Origin: Pseudomonas graminis
GTDB taxonomy: Bacteria > Pseudomonadota > Gammaproteobacteria > Pseudomonadales > Pseudomonadaceae
Assembly: GCF_004364335.1 (NCBI RefSeq)
Contig: NZ_SOCR01000005.1
Coordinates: 62,001-126,000, forward strand
Direction: 5' to 3'
DNA length: 64,000 nt
The notes beneath the pieces are model-generated. The model was not told the origin of the DNA. It searched no databases and saw nothing but the letters and a program-made list of their open reading frames with translations. Shown here piece after piece: positions 1-8,379 of the stretch. Within the stretch, counting starts at the first letter, position 1, and every line of letters starts with the position of its first letter. Made by a program: the position numbers and the translations under genes.

Positions 1-1068
1 GTCCGAGAACGATGCCCAGAAGAAACGACCGCCGATGTTGAACAGGCTCAGCAGACCGGTGAAGCCCGCGGCGATCGCCGCGATGGCCGCCAGTTGCGAG
101 GCATCCAGCTGCCCGAACGGCTGATCGGTACCCAGCAGCTTGCCGCCGAACACTTCCTGCAGCAGGGGCGAAGCCATGCCGAGGATGCCGATGCCTGCCG
201 ATACGTTCAGGCACAGCACCAGCCAGACCAGACGGAACTGAGGCGTCTTCCAGGCAACGCTGACGTGCACGTGGCGGTTGGTGATCATCGCGCTATTGGC
301 TTTCTTCACCGGAGCGGTCCAGCCTTCAGGTTTCCAGCCGGTAGGCGGAACGCGGTAAGACAGTGCGCCGCCGATCATGAAGATGAAGTAAATCACCGCC
401 ATCACCACGAAGCTCTGCCAGACGCCAACGCTGTCAGGCGTGGCGAAGTGGCTCATCAATGCGGTTGCCAGCGGAGCGCCAACCATCGCGCCACCGCCGA
501 AGCCCATGATTGCCATACCGGTCGCCATGCCGCGCTTGTCCGGAAACCACTTGATCAGCGTCGAGACCGGCGAGATATAACCCAGGCCCAGACCGATACC
601 GCCGATCACGCCCGAGCCGATCCACATCAACCAGATCTGGTGCGTATAAACGCCCAGCGCCGAGATCAGCAGACCGCCACACCAGCACAATGCCGATACC
701 ACACCGGCCTTGCGCGGGCCTGCGTGTTCCAGCCAGCCGCCCCAGATGGCTGCGGAGCAACCCAGGAAAATGAAGAACAGGGTGTAGATCCAGCCGAGCA
801 TGGAGATCGGCCAATCACAGCTGGACGAAATGACTTGCTCGAAGAAACCCATGTCAGCCGGGCAGGCGACAGCGGCCTTGATGCCGATTGCCTTGGACAG
901 CGGCAGCCAGAACACCGAAAAGCCGTAGGCCATACCAATACACAGGTGGATTGCCAATGCGGCTGGCGGAACCAGCCAACGGTTGAAACCGCGTTTGGCG
1001 ATAATGCGCTCTTTGGACAAGAACGCAGGCTGAGCGGCAGTACCACCCAGAGCAGTGCTCGTAGTCAT
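1..1068 (-). CDS. OFA-family MFS transporter (3' end outside window)
   Basis: Inner-membrane major facilitator of the oxalate:formate antiporter (OFA/YhjX-like) group, which exchanges or imports small carboxylates. The reading frame starts at ATG 1068-1066 and stays open to the window edge, giving 356 residues without a stop. Visible features are an N-terminal first membrane segment (WLVPPAALAIHLCIGMAYGF), glycine-rich helices (GGIGLGLGYISP, GMAIMGFGGGAMVGAPLA) and the conserved NIGGRFFWASFSD stretch at the cut end, which lies after the central loop in this family. The substrate cannot be read from sequence. It is transcribed away from the asmA-like gene, so the two share a 330-bp divergent region. 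Family call is firm, substrate unknown. Confidence 0.85.
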   Translation of the reverse strand, partial: MTTSTALGGTAAQPAFLSKERIIAKRGFNRWLVPPAALAIHLCIGMAYGFSVFWLPLSKAIGIKAAVACPADMGFFEQVISSSCDWPISMLGWIYTLFFIFLGCSAAIWGGWLEHAGPRKAGVVSALCWCGGLLISALGVYTHQIWLMWIGSGVIGGIGLGLGYISPVSTLIKWFPDKRGMATGMAIMGFGGGAMVGAPLATALMSHFATPDSVGVWQSFVVMAVIYFIFMIGGALSYRVPPTGWKPEGWTAPVKKANSAMITNRHVHVSVAWKTPQFRLVWLVLCLNVSAGIGILGMASPLLQEVFGGKLLGTDQPFGQLDASQLAAIAAIAAGFTGLLSLFNIGGRFFWASFSD

Positions 1069-1398
1069 CTTATTGTTGCCCCCAATTTATAGTTGTATCC
1101 CGCAAGAACAGCGACATAGCCCCACCACCACTCTTAAAGCACGCAGGCCTTGGTGGTTTATCGGCAGAACATCTCTTTACGTGACAATTCGACGCAGCAA
1201 AGCTGGCGAATGGCGCGAGATTACCATTTGCGGCCTAAAAGAAAGCACTCTGCTACTACCTTTTTCGTGCCATCTGTCACTGTGCAACGCCCCGTCAATT
1301 TGATCGGCAGCGTCTGTGGCGATCCAAAACCCTGTGCCTGTGCGAGAACGCTATACTCGCGGGCTAAATTTTGAACGACTCGACACAAGGACTCGCCC
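1069..1398. other. Divergent intergenic region, no gene seen
   Basis: About 330 bp between the divergent MFS and asmA-like genes. It must hold promoters for both. I see no convincing hairpin, tRNA or conserved operator. The short open frames here have no plausible ribosome site or composition. Confidence 0.5.
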
Positions 1399-3627
1399 AT
1401 GAAAGCGTTCGGCAAAATCCTGGGGCTCACCCTTCTCGGGCTGTTGCTGATCATCGTGGCTCTTGGCTTTGCCCTGACCCACTTTTTTGATCCCAACGAC
1501 TACAAAGACGAGATTCGAAAACTGGTTCGCGATCGCGCCCATGTCGAGCTGACGCTCAATGGTGATATCGGCTGGAGCCTGTTTCCGTGGCTTGGCCTGG
1601 AGCTGCATGACGCCAGCGTCGCCACTTTGAGCGAGCCGACCAAACCCTTCGCCGACCTGCAGATGCTCGGGCTGTCCGTGCGCGTGCTGCCGCTGCTGCG
1701 CAAGGAAGTGCAGATGAGCGACGTGCGTGTCGAGGGCCTGAACCTGACGTTGACCCGCGATGAAAACGGCCACGGCAACTGGGAAGACATCGGCAAAGTG
1801 CCCGCCACCGCAGCCAATCCAGCCCAGCCGCCCGCTACGCCGTCTTCGCCCGCCGAGAGCGCGTCCGCCAAGCCCGATAAGCAATGGCAGCCGCTCAAGC
1901 TGGACATCGACAGCCTGACCGTGAACAACGCGCGGATCGATTTCAACGATATTCCCAAGGCCCGGCAGTTCACCGCCGAGAGCATTCAGCTGAGTACCGG
2001 CCCGATCCACAACGCGACCGATATCCCGCTGAAACTGACCGCGTTCCTCAGCACCAATCAACCCGTCGTGCGCACCAAAACCGAACTGACCGGCAAGCTG
2101 CGCTTTGATCGCGCCCTCAAGCGTTATCAGCTTGATGACATGCGCTTCTCCGGCGATGTGACGGGCGATCCGCTGCAGGGCAAGACCCTGACGTTCTCGG
2201 CCCAGGGCCAGTTGCTGGCTGACATGTCCGCCAACGTCGCGGAATGGACCAATTTAAAGCTGTCCGCCAACCAGCTGCGCGCCCTCGGCGAGCTGCATGT
2301 GCGTGATCTGGACAAGACCCCGCAACTCACGGGCGGCATCTCGATTGCCCAGTTCAACCTGCGCGACTTCCTCGACAACATCGGCCAGCCTGCGCCAACC
2401 CTTGGCGACGGCAGCCTGAACAAACTGGAACTGGTCACCCGCATCGCGGCAACGCCCAACAGCGTGGCGCTGGATGACCTCACGGTGAGACTCGACGACA
2501 GCACCATCAGCGGGCGCGTCGCCGTGGAAGACTTCGCCAAACAGTCCCTTCGCCTTCAACTCAAGGCCGACACGTTCAACGCTGACCGCTATCGCATGCC
2601 CGAGAGTGAACAATCCAAGGGCGCAGGCGCCGCTCGCAAAGCCGAAGTTCAGGGCGCCGAGGCCGAAGCCATGGTGGCGTCGGGCACCTCGCCGCTGCCG
2701 AACCAGCCGACCCAAGGTGCCTGGAGCGACACGAAGCTGCTGCCCCTTGAGCGCCTGCGCAAACTGGATGTCGATGCCGATTTGAGTTTCGGCAAGCTGA
2801 CCCTGGAGAAACTGCCGATCCAGAATGCCGCGCTGAAAACATCGGCGCTTGATGGCGTGATCACGGTGAACAGCCTGCGCGGCGATCTGTACAACGGCAA
2901 TTTCGAGGTCAAGGGCAATCTCGACGCGCGTCCCGAAGTGCCGTTGGCGAGCGTTCAGACCCGCATCGCCAAAGTGCCGGTGGAACACTTCATTCAGAGC
3001 CAGGGCACCACGCCACCTCTGCGCGGCCTGCTCAACCTCACCAGCGACGTGACCGCCAAAGGCAACAGCGAGAAGGCGTTGGTGGAGAGTCTCAACGGTA
3101 CCGCCAATTTTGCGCTGAACGACGGCGTGCTGGTCAATGCCAACCTCGAACAACAACTCTGCCGGGGCATCTCGACGCTCAACCGCAAGAGCTTGAGCGG
3201 CGAGCCGCGCGGCAAGGACACGCCCTTCCAGCAGTTGAATGGCAATCTGGTGTTCCGCAATGGCGTGGCCAGCAACCCGGACCTGAAAGTCCGTACGCCG
3301 GGCCTGACCGTCAATGGTGATGGCGACATCGACCTGCGCGTCATGGGCATGAATTACCGCGTCGGTGTGATCATCGAAGGCGACAAGAGCGACATGCCGG
3401 ACCCGGCCTGCGAAGTGAACCCCCGGTTTGTCGGCATCGAATGGCCGGTACTTTGCCGTGGCCCGCTGGAAATGGGCGCCAAGGCCTGCCGTCTGGATAA
3501 CGACGGCCTGGGCAAGGTCGCCGCGAAACTGGCAGGCGACCGGATTGGCGACAAGCTCGATGAAAAGCTGGGGGACAAGGTGAGTCCCGAGCTCAAGGAT
3601 GCGATCAAGGGATTGTTCAAGCGTTAA
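1399..3627 (+). CDS. AsmA family protein
   Basis: Large envelope protein of the AsmA family (742 residues), members of which span the periplasm and are linked to outer-membrane assembly and lipid transport. The N-terminus has one uncleaved membrane segment (LGLTLLGLLLIIVALGFALT, about residues 9-28) followed by the family hallmark FDPNDYKDEIRKLV and a long beta-rich periplasmic body. The C-terminal AsmA domain includes the stretch near GDGDIDLRVMGMNYRVG. A proline/alanine-rich linker lies near residues 133-155. The ATG at 1399 follows an AAGGA motif at good spacing. mutY lies downstream after a 237-bp gap containing a REP, so it may be transcribed separately. Family call is secure, exact role not known. 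Confidence 0.88.
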   Translation: MKAFGKILGLTLLGLLLIIVALGFALTHFFDPNDYKDEIRKLVRDRAHVELTLNGDIGWSLFPWLGLELHDASVATLSEPTKPFADLQMLGLSVRVLPLLRKEVQMSDVRVEGLNLTLTRDENGHGNWEDIGKVPATAANPAQPPATPSSPAESASAKPDKQWQPLKLDIDSLTVNNARIDFNDIPKARQFTAESIQLSTGPIHNATDIPLKLTAFLSTNQPVVRTKTELTGKLRFDRALKRYQLDDMRFSGDVTGDPLQGKTLTFSAQGQLLADMSANVAEWTNLKLSANQLRALGELHVRDLDKTPQLTGGISIAQFNLRDFLDNIGQPAPTLGDGSLNKLELVTRIAATPNSVALDDLTVRLDDSTISGRVAVEDFAKQSLRLQLKADTFNADRYRMPESEQSKGAGAARKAEVQGAEAEAMVASGTSPLPNQPTQGAWSDTKLLPLERLRKLDVDADLSFGKLTLEKLPIQNAALKTSALDGVITVNSLRGDLYNGNFEVKGNLDARPEVPLASVQTRIAKVPVEHFIQSQGTTPPLRGLLNLTSDVTAKGNSEKALVESLNGTANFALNDGVLVNANLEQQLCRGISTLNRKSLSGEPRGKDTPFQQLNGNLVFRNGVASNPDLKVRTPGLTVNGDGDIDLRVMGMNYRVGVIIEGDKSDMPDPACEVNPRFVGIEWPVLCRGPLEMGAKACRLDNDGLGKVAAKLAGDRIGDKLDEKLGDKVSPELKDAIKGLFKR

Positions 3628-3656
3628 ACCCATTCAACAGGCGCTGCAGAACAAAC

Positions 3657-3750
3657 TGTAGGAGCGCGCTTGCCCGCGAAGAGGCCCGTACATCCGCTAA
3701 GGTCCCAGCGGTCGGAACACCGCCTTCGCGAGCAAGGTGGAGCGCCACCC
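3657..3750. repeat. REP pair (diverged second half)
   Basis: Begins GTAGGAGCGCGCTTGCC with the GCGAA end, followed about 60 bp later by an inverted, diverged half (CCTTCGCGAGCAAGG..GGAGCGCCA). This is the main REP type of the window, and it sits between asmA and mutY. Confidence 0.75.
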
Positions 3751-3864
3751 CGGTCAATCCCACCGGGATTTCGTTTGCTACCTGATCGCGCGGCGTCTCT
3801 CCACGGGGAATCACCCGCAGATCAGCATCAACCTTAACCCTCTCTTTGATCACCGGAACCCTTG

Positions 3865-4932
3865 ATGCAACCCGAGCAGTTCTCCTCCGCCGTTCTCGAC
3901 TGGTACGACCGCCACGGCCGTCACGATCTCCCCTGGCAGCACGACATCACCCCGTACCGCGTGTGGGTGTCGGAAATCATGCTGCAGCAAACCCAGGTCA
4001 GCACGGTGCTTGGCTATTTCGATAAATTCATGGAAGCGCTGCCCACCGTGCAGGCCCTGGCCGAAGCGCCGGAAGATGAGGTCCTGCATCTGTGGACCGG
4101 GCTGGGTTACTACACCCGCGCGCGCAACTTGCAGAAAGCCGCGAAAATCGTGGTAACCGAGCACGGTGGTGAATTCCCCCGCGACGTGGAAAAGCTCGTC
4201 GAGCTGCCCGGTATCGGCCTCTCGACAGCCGGCGCGATTGCCAGCATCAGCATGGGCCTGCGTGCGCCAATTCTTGATGGCAACGTCAAGCGCGTACTCG
4301 CCCGCTTCACTGCGCAGGAAGGCTATCCGGGCGAGCCCAAGGTCGCGAAGCAGATGTGGGTGACGGCCGAGCGCTACACGCCGCACAGTCGGGTCAATCA
4401 CTACACCCAGGCGATGATGGATCTGGGCGCCACGCTCTGCACCCGGACCAAACCCAGCTGCCTGCTCTGCCCCCTCGAGCGCGGCTGCGAAGCGCACATG
4501 CTAGGTCAGGAAACCCGCTATCCCATCCCGAAACCGCGCAAGGTCGTGCCGCAAAAACGCACCCTGATGCCGATCTTCGCCAACCACGAAGGCGCGATTC
4601 TGCTGTATCGCCGCCCTTCGACCGGGCTGTGGGGCGGGCTGTGGAGCCTGCCGGAACTGGACGACTTCAACGACATGCAGCATCTGGCCAACCAGCACGC
4701 CCTTGAGCTGGGCGAGCATCAAGCCTTACCGGGCCTGATCCACACGTTCAGCCACTTTCAGCTGACCATTGAACCGTGGCTGGTCCGGGTCCGCGCGTCC
4801 GCCCATCACGTGGCCGAGGACGACTGGCTCTGGTATAACCTCGCCACCCCGCCGCGCCTGGGCCTTGCCGCCCCGGTGAAGAAACTGCTGAAAAACGCAG
4901 CCGACGTATTGAATGCAGGAGAGTCCTCATGA
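3865..4932 (+). CDS. mutY: A/G-specific adenine DNA glycosylase MutY
   Basis: Base-excision repair enzyme that removes adenine mispaired with 8-oxoguanine. In 355 residues from ATG 3865 it shows the catalytic glutamate E37 (in EIMLQQTQ), the helix-hairpin-helix ([15 protein letters not shown]), the catalytic aspartate D138 ([10 protein letters not shown]) and the iron-sulfur loop C192-x6-C-x2-C-x5-C ([17 protein letters not shown]). All match E. coli MutY numbering. The C-terminal part is the NUDIX-like domain that recognises oxoG. A TTG three bases upstream is an alternative start, but ATG 3865 is more likely. The stop overlaps the yggX start by 4 bp (ATGA), so the two genes are translationally coupled. 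Confidence 0.97.
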   Translation: MQPEQFSSAVLDWYDRHGRHDLPWQHDITPYRVWVSEIMLQQTQVSTVLGYFDKFMEALPTVQALAEAPEDEVLHLWTGLGYYTRARNLQKAAKIVVTEHGGEFPRDVEKLVELPGIGLSTAGAIASISMGLRAPILDGNVKRVLARFTAQEGYPGEPKVAKQMWVTAERYTPHSRVNHYTQAMMDLGATLCTRTKPSCLLCPLERGCEAHMLGQETRYPIPKPRKVVPQKRTLMPIFANHEGAILLYRRPSTGLWGGLWSLPELDDFNDMQHLANQHALELGEHQALPGLIHTFSHFQLTIEPWLVRVRASAHHVAEDDWLWYNLATPPRLGLAAPVKKLLKNAADVLNAGESS

Positions 4933-5201
4933 CCCGCACCGTAATGTGCCGCAAATACAAAGAAGAATTGCCTGGCCTGGACCGTCCGCCGTATCCGGGC
5001 GCCAAAGGTGAAGACATCTACAACCATGTCTCGCAGAAAGCCTGGGCCGACTGGCAGAAACACCAGACCCTGCTGATCAACGAGCGTCGCCTGAACATGA
5101 TGAACGCCGAAGATCGCAAATTCCTGCAGACCGAGATGGACAAATACCTGTCCGGCGAGGAATACGCCAAGGCCGACGGCTACGTTCCCCCTGCCGAATA
5201 A
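4929..5201 (+). CDS. yggX: Fe(2+)-trafficking protein YggX
   Basis: Small cytoplasmic protein (90 residues) that protects iron-sulfur clusters from oxidation. It has the family start [18 protein letters not shown], with the conserved cysteine at position 7, and the [18 protein letters not shown] stretch. It overlaps the end of mutY by 4 bp. The mutY-yggX pairing is conserved in gamma-proteobacteria and makes sense because MutY is an iron-sulfur enzyme acting on oxidative lesions. Confidence 0.97.
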   Translation: MTRTVMCRKYKEELPGLDRPPYPGAKGEDIYNHVSQKAWADWQKHQTLLINERRLNMMNAEDRKFLQTEMDKYLSGEEYAKADGYVPPAE

Positions 5202-5264
5202 CCCTTCGCAGACAGTGGTCGTCGTAAGCGGAGGAAATAATTCAGATTTTTTTCAACACCCCGC

Positions 5265-5293
5265 TTGACGACCTCCTGAAAAACACGTTTAAT
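5265..5293 (+). promoter_or_regulatory. Sigma-70 promoter of tRNA-Phe
   Basis: A -35 TTGACG at 5265-5270 and a -10 TTTAAT at 5288-5293 are separated by 17 bp, placing initiation just before the tRNA at 5304. The stretch after the -10 is GC-rich, as expected for stable-RNA promoters. Confidence 0.7.
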
Positions 5294-5303
5294 GCGCCCC
5301 GTT

Positions 5304-5379
5304 GCCCAGATAGCTCAGTCGGTAGAGCAGGGGATTGAAAATCCCCGTGTCGGCGGTTCGATTCCGTCTCTGGGCACCA
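5304..5379 (+). tRNA. tRNA-Phe (anticodon GAA)
   Basis: A 76-nt cloverleaf starting GCCCAGATAGCTCAG and ending with encoded CACCA. The acceptor arms GCCCAGA/TCTGGGC pair perfectly, the anticodon loop is TTGAAAA with a GGGGA/TCCCC stem, and the T-loop is GGTTCGATTCC. Confidence 0.98.
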
Positions 5380-5424
5380 CCTTTCGTTTTCAGGTGATGC
5401 CAAGCACGCTTGAAAACACACAAG

Positions 5425-5448
5425 AAGCCCGCCTCGTGCGGGCTTTTT
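5425..5448 (+). terminator. Rho-independent terminator of tRNA-Phe
   Basis: AAGCCCGC (5425-5432) pairs with GCGGGCTT (5438-5445) across a 5-nt loop and runs into a T tract. Confidence 0.85.
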
Positions 5449-5622
5449 GCTTTTCACGGTTCCACACCGCTTCCTTGTAAGCCCGGATCTATGTGAATAG
5501 ATTCGTGAGCTCATAGACGGATCTGCCTGAAGACGCCCAGGTGGTGGCCGACGTCTCCGACAAACGCCTGCGTCGTCGCTCAAATCGCTTGATTGGAGGT
5601 ATGGGAGCAGATAGCCGGGCTA

Positions 5623-6039
5623 TCAATCATGCTTGTTTTTCTTGTGCCCATGTCGCTTGCCGTGAGATCGATTGTTGCCGCCGTCATCTGCCAAGTTGCT
5701 ACCCACTGCGCCTCCGGCAGCGCCGCCTAAGCCGGCACCTATGGTTGACCCTGTTGAGCCACCCAACTGGTTACCAATGACAGACCCACCCGCTGACCCC
5801 AGCCCCCCGCCGATAGCCGCTTCGGTCTTGCTTCCCCTTTTGGCGCCTAAAGCTCCGCCAGCGGCTCCGCCGACACCAGCACCAACCGCCGCGCCGGTGC
5901 TTCCACCCATTTGCTGTCCAATCACATTCCCGAGCGCACCGCCTATGCCTCCGCCCACTGCAGATGTTCCATCCCCAGCCGCCAGCGCGCATTGAGTGCC
6001 AAGCATTCCTAAAAGCAGTACCGGTATGGTTATTCGCAT
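5623..6039 (-). CDS. Glycine-zipper domain protein
   Basis: A 138-residue exported protein with a signal peptide (MRITIPVLLLGMLGTQCALAA, cut after ALA). The body is two long GxxxG runs (GGGIGGALGNVIGQQMGGST.. and GGGLGSAGGSVIGNQLGGST..) of the glycine-zipper type, separated by a short basic-polar linker (GAKRGSKTEAA). A histidine/lysine-rich tail (HGKRHGHKKNKHD) could bind metal or the cell surface. Function is unknown; proteins of this type insert into or associate with membranes. A clear paralogue with the same plan lies at 49850-50308. The cysteine in the signal peptide is not in a lipobox. Confidence 0.8.
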   Translation of the reverse strand: MRITIPVLLLGMLGTQCALAAGDGTSAVGGGIGGALGNVIGQQMGGSTGAAVGAGVGGAAGGALGAKRGSKTEAAIGGGLGSAGGSVIGNQLGGSTGSTIGAGLGGAAGGAVGSNLADDGGNNRSHGKRHGHKKNKHD

Positions 6040-6346
6040 GGATTCAATCTCAAGTGGGGGAAGTAGTCCCTCGGAGGAACATCGGGCAGGACTAAAACGG
6101 CGGTGCTGGACTGGGCTAGGGAGATTCAGCTCAGAGTATGTCCAACGGCATGCTCATACCCACACATCGGCTGCCGTGGATAAATCTTGATAGGGTAGAA
6201 CCACTGGCGGGTGACCAGCGCCGGGACGGACGGCCACAAAAGATTCACCATAAATACCGTAAACCCCTGCATCGAAAGATTCAGGGGTTTTTTATTGGGC
6301 GCGATTTATTAACATCTCAGGCTTGAGCCGACCAGGGGACTTCGTG
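6040..6346. other. Intergenic region with an orphan terminator
   Basis: About 307 bp between the divergent glycine-zipper gene and the first acidic protein gene. It contains a plus-strand terminator at 6262-6294 with no recognised gene before it. The small open frames at 5996-6326 look spurious. An unannotated small RNA or leader is possible. Confidence 0.45.
6262..6294 (+). terminator. Rho-independent terminator without an obvious gene
   Basis: AAACCCCTG (6262-6270) and CAGGGGTTT (6283-6291) form a 9-bp stem over a 12-nt loop, followed by a T run. It points on the plus strand, upstream of the gene starting at 6347. Confidence 0.7.
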
Positions 6347-7006
6347 ATGGCATCTGTCAGCAAGCAACAGAAACGCGCCAAGCGCGCCAAGACCAAAGCC
6401 AAGGCGCAGCGTGTCGCCCGTCAGCATCCGCAGACCCTCAGCCCCATCGTCCCGGATTACTTCATGCCTGACTTCTTGTCGGACGACGAAGCAGCGCTGT
6501 TGGACGACGATACCCTGCTAGAGAATTTCGTAGAGCCCGACATCCTCGAAAACATGGACGAAGAAGAGCGGGAGGCGATGGCGGCGGTGATCAGGGGCGA
6601 GGACATCGGGATGTCGCTCACTGAAGATGAAATGCTCTTATTGGAGGTGTACCAGACCCCTGCGCCAGAGCCGTCTCAGGCGCAACGCCTCGCGCATTAC
6701 GAAGCGCTCAAGCTGGCCGAGCAGCAAGGATTCCTGGATTTGCTCGATGCCTTCGCCAGAGGTCCGATAGCCGCCCACGCTTTCTACGACATGGACTTCG
6801 ACAATTACCTCGACGTCCTTGTCAGCACGCTAGGCGCCTACATGATGTGGGCCCACGGACTGGACGAGGCGACCGTTCGGGCGCGCATCCACGACGATGA
6901 TTTCTATGAGGCCTTCCGCGCCATACTCGGCGAGATCGAGATGGAATCCACACTGGAGATGCTGGGGATCGACCGCAACAAGCACGACGAACCGGCACAA
7001 GACTGA
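6347..7006 (+). CDS. Hypothetical acidic protein with basic N-terminal head
   Basis: A 219-residue protein from ATG 6347, chosen over the upstream TTG because GGGGA lies just before it and because the next gene starts with the same motif. The head MASVSKQQKRAKRAKTKAKA is strongly basic, while the rest is very acidic (for example FLSDDEAALLDDDTLLENF). No catalytic motif or membrane segment is visible. I do not recognise a characterised family. The following gene at 7071 shares the head and general acidic nature, so the two look like an old tandem pair. A nucleic-acid or ribosome-binding head with an acidic partner-binding body is conceivable but unproven. Confidence 0.75.
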   Translation: MASVSKQQKRAKRAKTKAKAQRVARQHPQTLSPIVPDYFMPDFLSDDEAALLDDDTLLENFVEPDILENMDEEEREAMAAVIRGEDIGMSLTEDEMLLLEVYQTPAPEPSQAQRLAHYEALKLAEQQGFLDLLDAFARGPIAAHAFYDMDFDNYLDVLVSTLGAYMMWAHGLDEATVRARIHDDDFYEAFRAILGEIEMESTLEMLGIDRNKHDEPAQD

Positions 7007-7070
7007 ATACAATACGCGCCCGATGATCCTGGGCCATGCGAATGGCTGCACCGCACAAGGAACCGCCGTC

Positions 7071-7565
7071 ATGGCCTCCCCCGACAAACAGCAAAAACGC
7101 GCCCAGCGTGCAAAGGCCAAAGCCAAGCAGAACCGTTCCGGCAAGGCCCGGCCGAGCGTCATTCACCCGGTGCTCAACCACGCCTTCGTCAACGAGCCCT
7201 TCGATGACGTCGAGATCGACCTGAGCACGTTCGATTTCAAGGACATCGAAGAAAACGGTTTCGACCCGGCGGATTTCGACGACCTGTTCGAAGCAATGAA
7301 GCAGGCTGAATCGATAAGCTTGCTGGCGATGTGCGTGGTCTTCCTGCAATACCCGGTGCTGGAGCTGGTGATCGCCGAAGAAGACGAAGAGCCGGCGACC
7401 GACTTCATGATGGGCCTGCTGATCACCTACCGCGGGCTCTTCCATGAGGAAGATGAAGACTCCGCCGTTGAATGGATCGGCAGCGACGCCTTCCAGACCG
7501 CCTACTACGAAGCGTCGGTGATCCTGCAGAAAAAGAACGCACAGGGTGCAAGCGGGCGTTCTTAA
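7071..7565 (+). CDS. Hypothetical acidic protein, tandem relative of the previous gene
   Basis: A 164-residue protein from ATG 7071. It begins MASPDKQQKRAQRAKAKAKQ, nearly the same basic head as the gene 64 bp upstream, followed by acidic segments (FDDVEIDLSTFDFKDIEE, IAEEDEEPATDF). The open frame extends upstream to 6897, but that part overlaps the previous gene in another frame and is not credible. No known domain. Likely co-transcribed with its neighbour. Confidence 0.72.
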   Translation: MASPDKQQKRAQRAKAKAKQNRSGKARPSVIHPVLNHAFVNEPFDDVEIDLSTFDFKDIEENGFDPADFDDLFEAMKQAESISLLAMCVVFLQYPVLELVIAEEDEEPATDFMMGLLITYRGLFHEEDEDSAVEWIGSDAFQTAYYEASVILQKKNAQGASGRS

Positions 7566-7655
7566 AACGTTTTTTGATTTACATGACCCCGGTCAAAACG
7601 GTAGCTTTGCGCCATTACGAGAATGCAACTCCTTCTCAACTAAAGGCTGGCCGTT

Positions 7656-8207
7656 TTGACACTCCCAAATACTCCTGTGCCGGAACCCGCTTCAGGCGAA
7701 ACGAGCCCTTACTCCCGAACCCGAATCTTCCTGCATTGGCTGTCTGCTGCAGTCATCCTGTGGGCGACGTTCAGCGGCTTCGGCGTGGCATTGCTCGATG
7801 AGAGCGACCCCTTTCGGCAATGGGTCGAGTCGTTCAATCCACAGCTGACCAGCCTGTTTATTCCGTTCTTTGCCTGGAGATTGTGGCTGGCAATCAAGGC
7901 GCCCTCACCTACCACCGCTAAAAACGTTCAGGCACGACTGGCGAGCGCTGCGCACAAGGCGATCTACGCGGCAGTGGCCGGCGTGTTGATCACCGGGGTG
8001 CTGATGATGAGCCACCCCGTCATGCTCCTGGCGCTGGTGCCGCTGCCACAGCTGATCCACTCGAAGATCGCGCTCATGGAGCTGCATGAGGTGCATCACG
8101 TTCTGTGCGCGGTGTTGGCAGGGTTGGTTGCGCTGCATCTGGCGGCGGTCGTGTTGCACCAAGTGCGTGGCAAGTCGGTGTTAGGGAGAATGCGCAGAAC
8201 AGTGTAG
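7656..8207 (+). CDS. Cytochrome b561 family protein
   Basis: Inner-membrane di-haem b-type cytochrome (183 residues) of the bacterial b561 (CybB-like) family, which passes electrons from quinol. It has four predicted helices with candidate haem histidines in RIFLHWLSAAVI, SAAHKAIY, MELHEVHHVL and VALHLAAVVLH. The start is a TTG at 7656 preceded by AAAGG. No close ATG upstream gives a better start, so the start is moderately uncertain. It is followed by a REP and a bidirectional terminator shared with the convergent gabP-like gene. Confidence 0.85.
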   Translation: MTLPNTPVPEPASGETSPYSRTRIFLHWLSAAVILWATFSGFGVALLDESDPFRQWVESFNPQLTSLFIPFFAWRLWLAIKAPSPTTAKNVQARLASAAHKAIYAAVAGVLITGVLMMSHPVMLLALVPLPQLIHSKIALMELHEVHHVLCAVLAGLVALHLAAVVLHQVRGKSVLGRMRRTV

Positions 8208-8298
8208 GAGCGCTTGCCCGCGATGACTTATCCAAATTCAATAGAGATGGGCCTGCGAGGCCACAATCGCGAGCAATACCCGCACTCCTCACGACCCA
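8204..8298. repeat. REP element (variant pair)
   Basis: Starts GTAGGAGCGCTTGCCCGCG, with a diverged inverted half (TCGCGAGCAATACCCGC..CTCCTCA) about 60 bp later, directly after the cytochrome b561 stop. Confidence 0.6.
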
Positions 8299-8309
8299 AT
8301 CATCGAGAC

Positions 8310-8343
8310 AAAAAAAGCCGCCATCATCCCTGATAGCGGCTTC
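8310..8343. terminator. Bidirectional terminator between b561 and permease genes
   Basis: AAGCCGC and GCGGCTT flank a 16-nt imperfect loop with an A run on the left, which is a T run for the minus strand. It fits termination of the convergent permease transcript. Confidence 0.7.
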
Positions 8344-8379
8344 TCGACAGCGGTCGGTCATAACCGACTCACTCCCCCA

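Noticed and set aside
2254..3633. 459-codon open frame on the minus strand
   Set aside because: It lies opposite the asmA-like gene, which has clear family features. High GC creates long antisense frames; this one has no recognisable domain or ribosome site.
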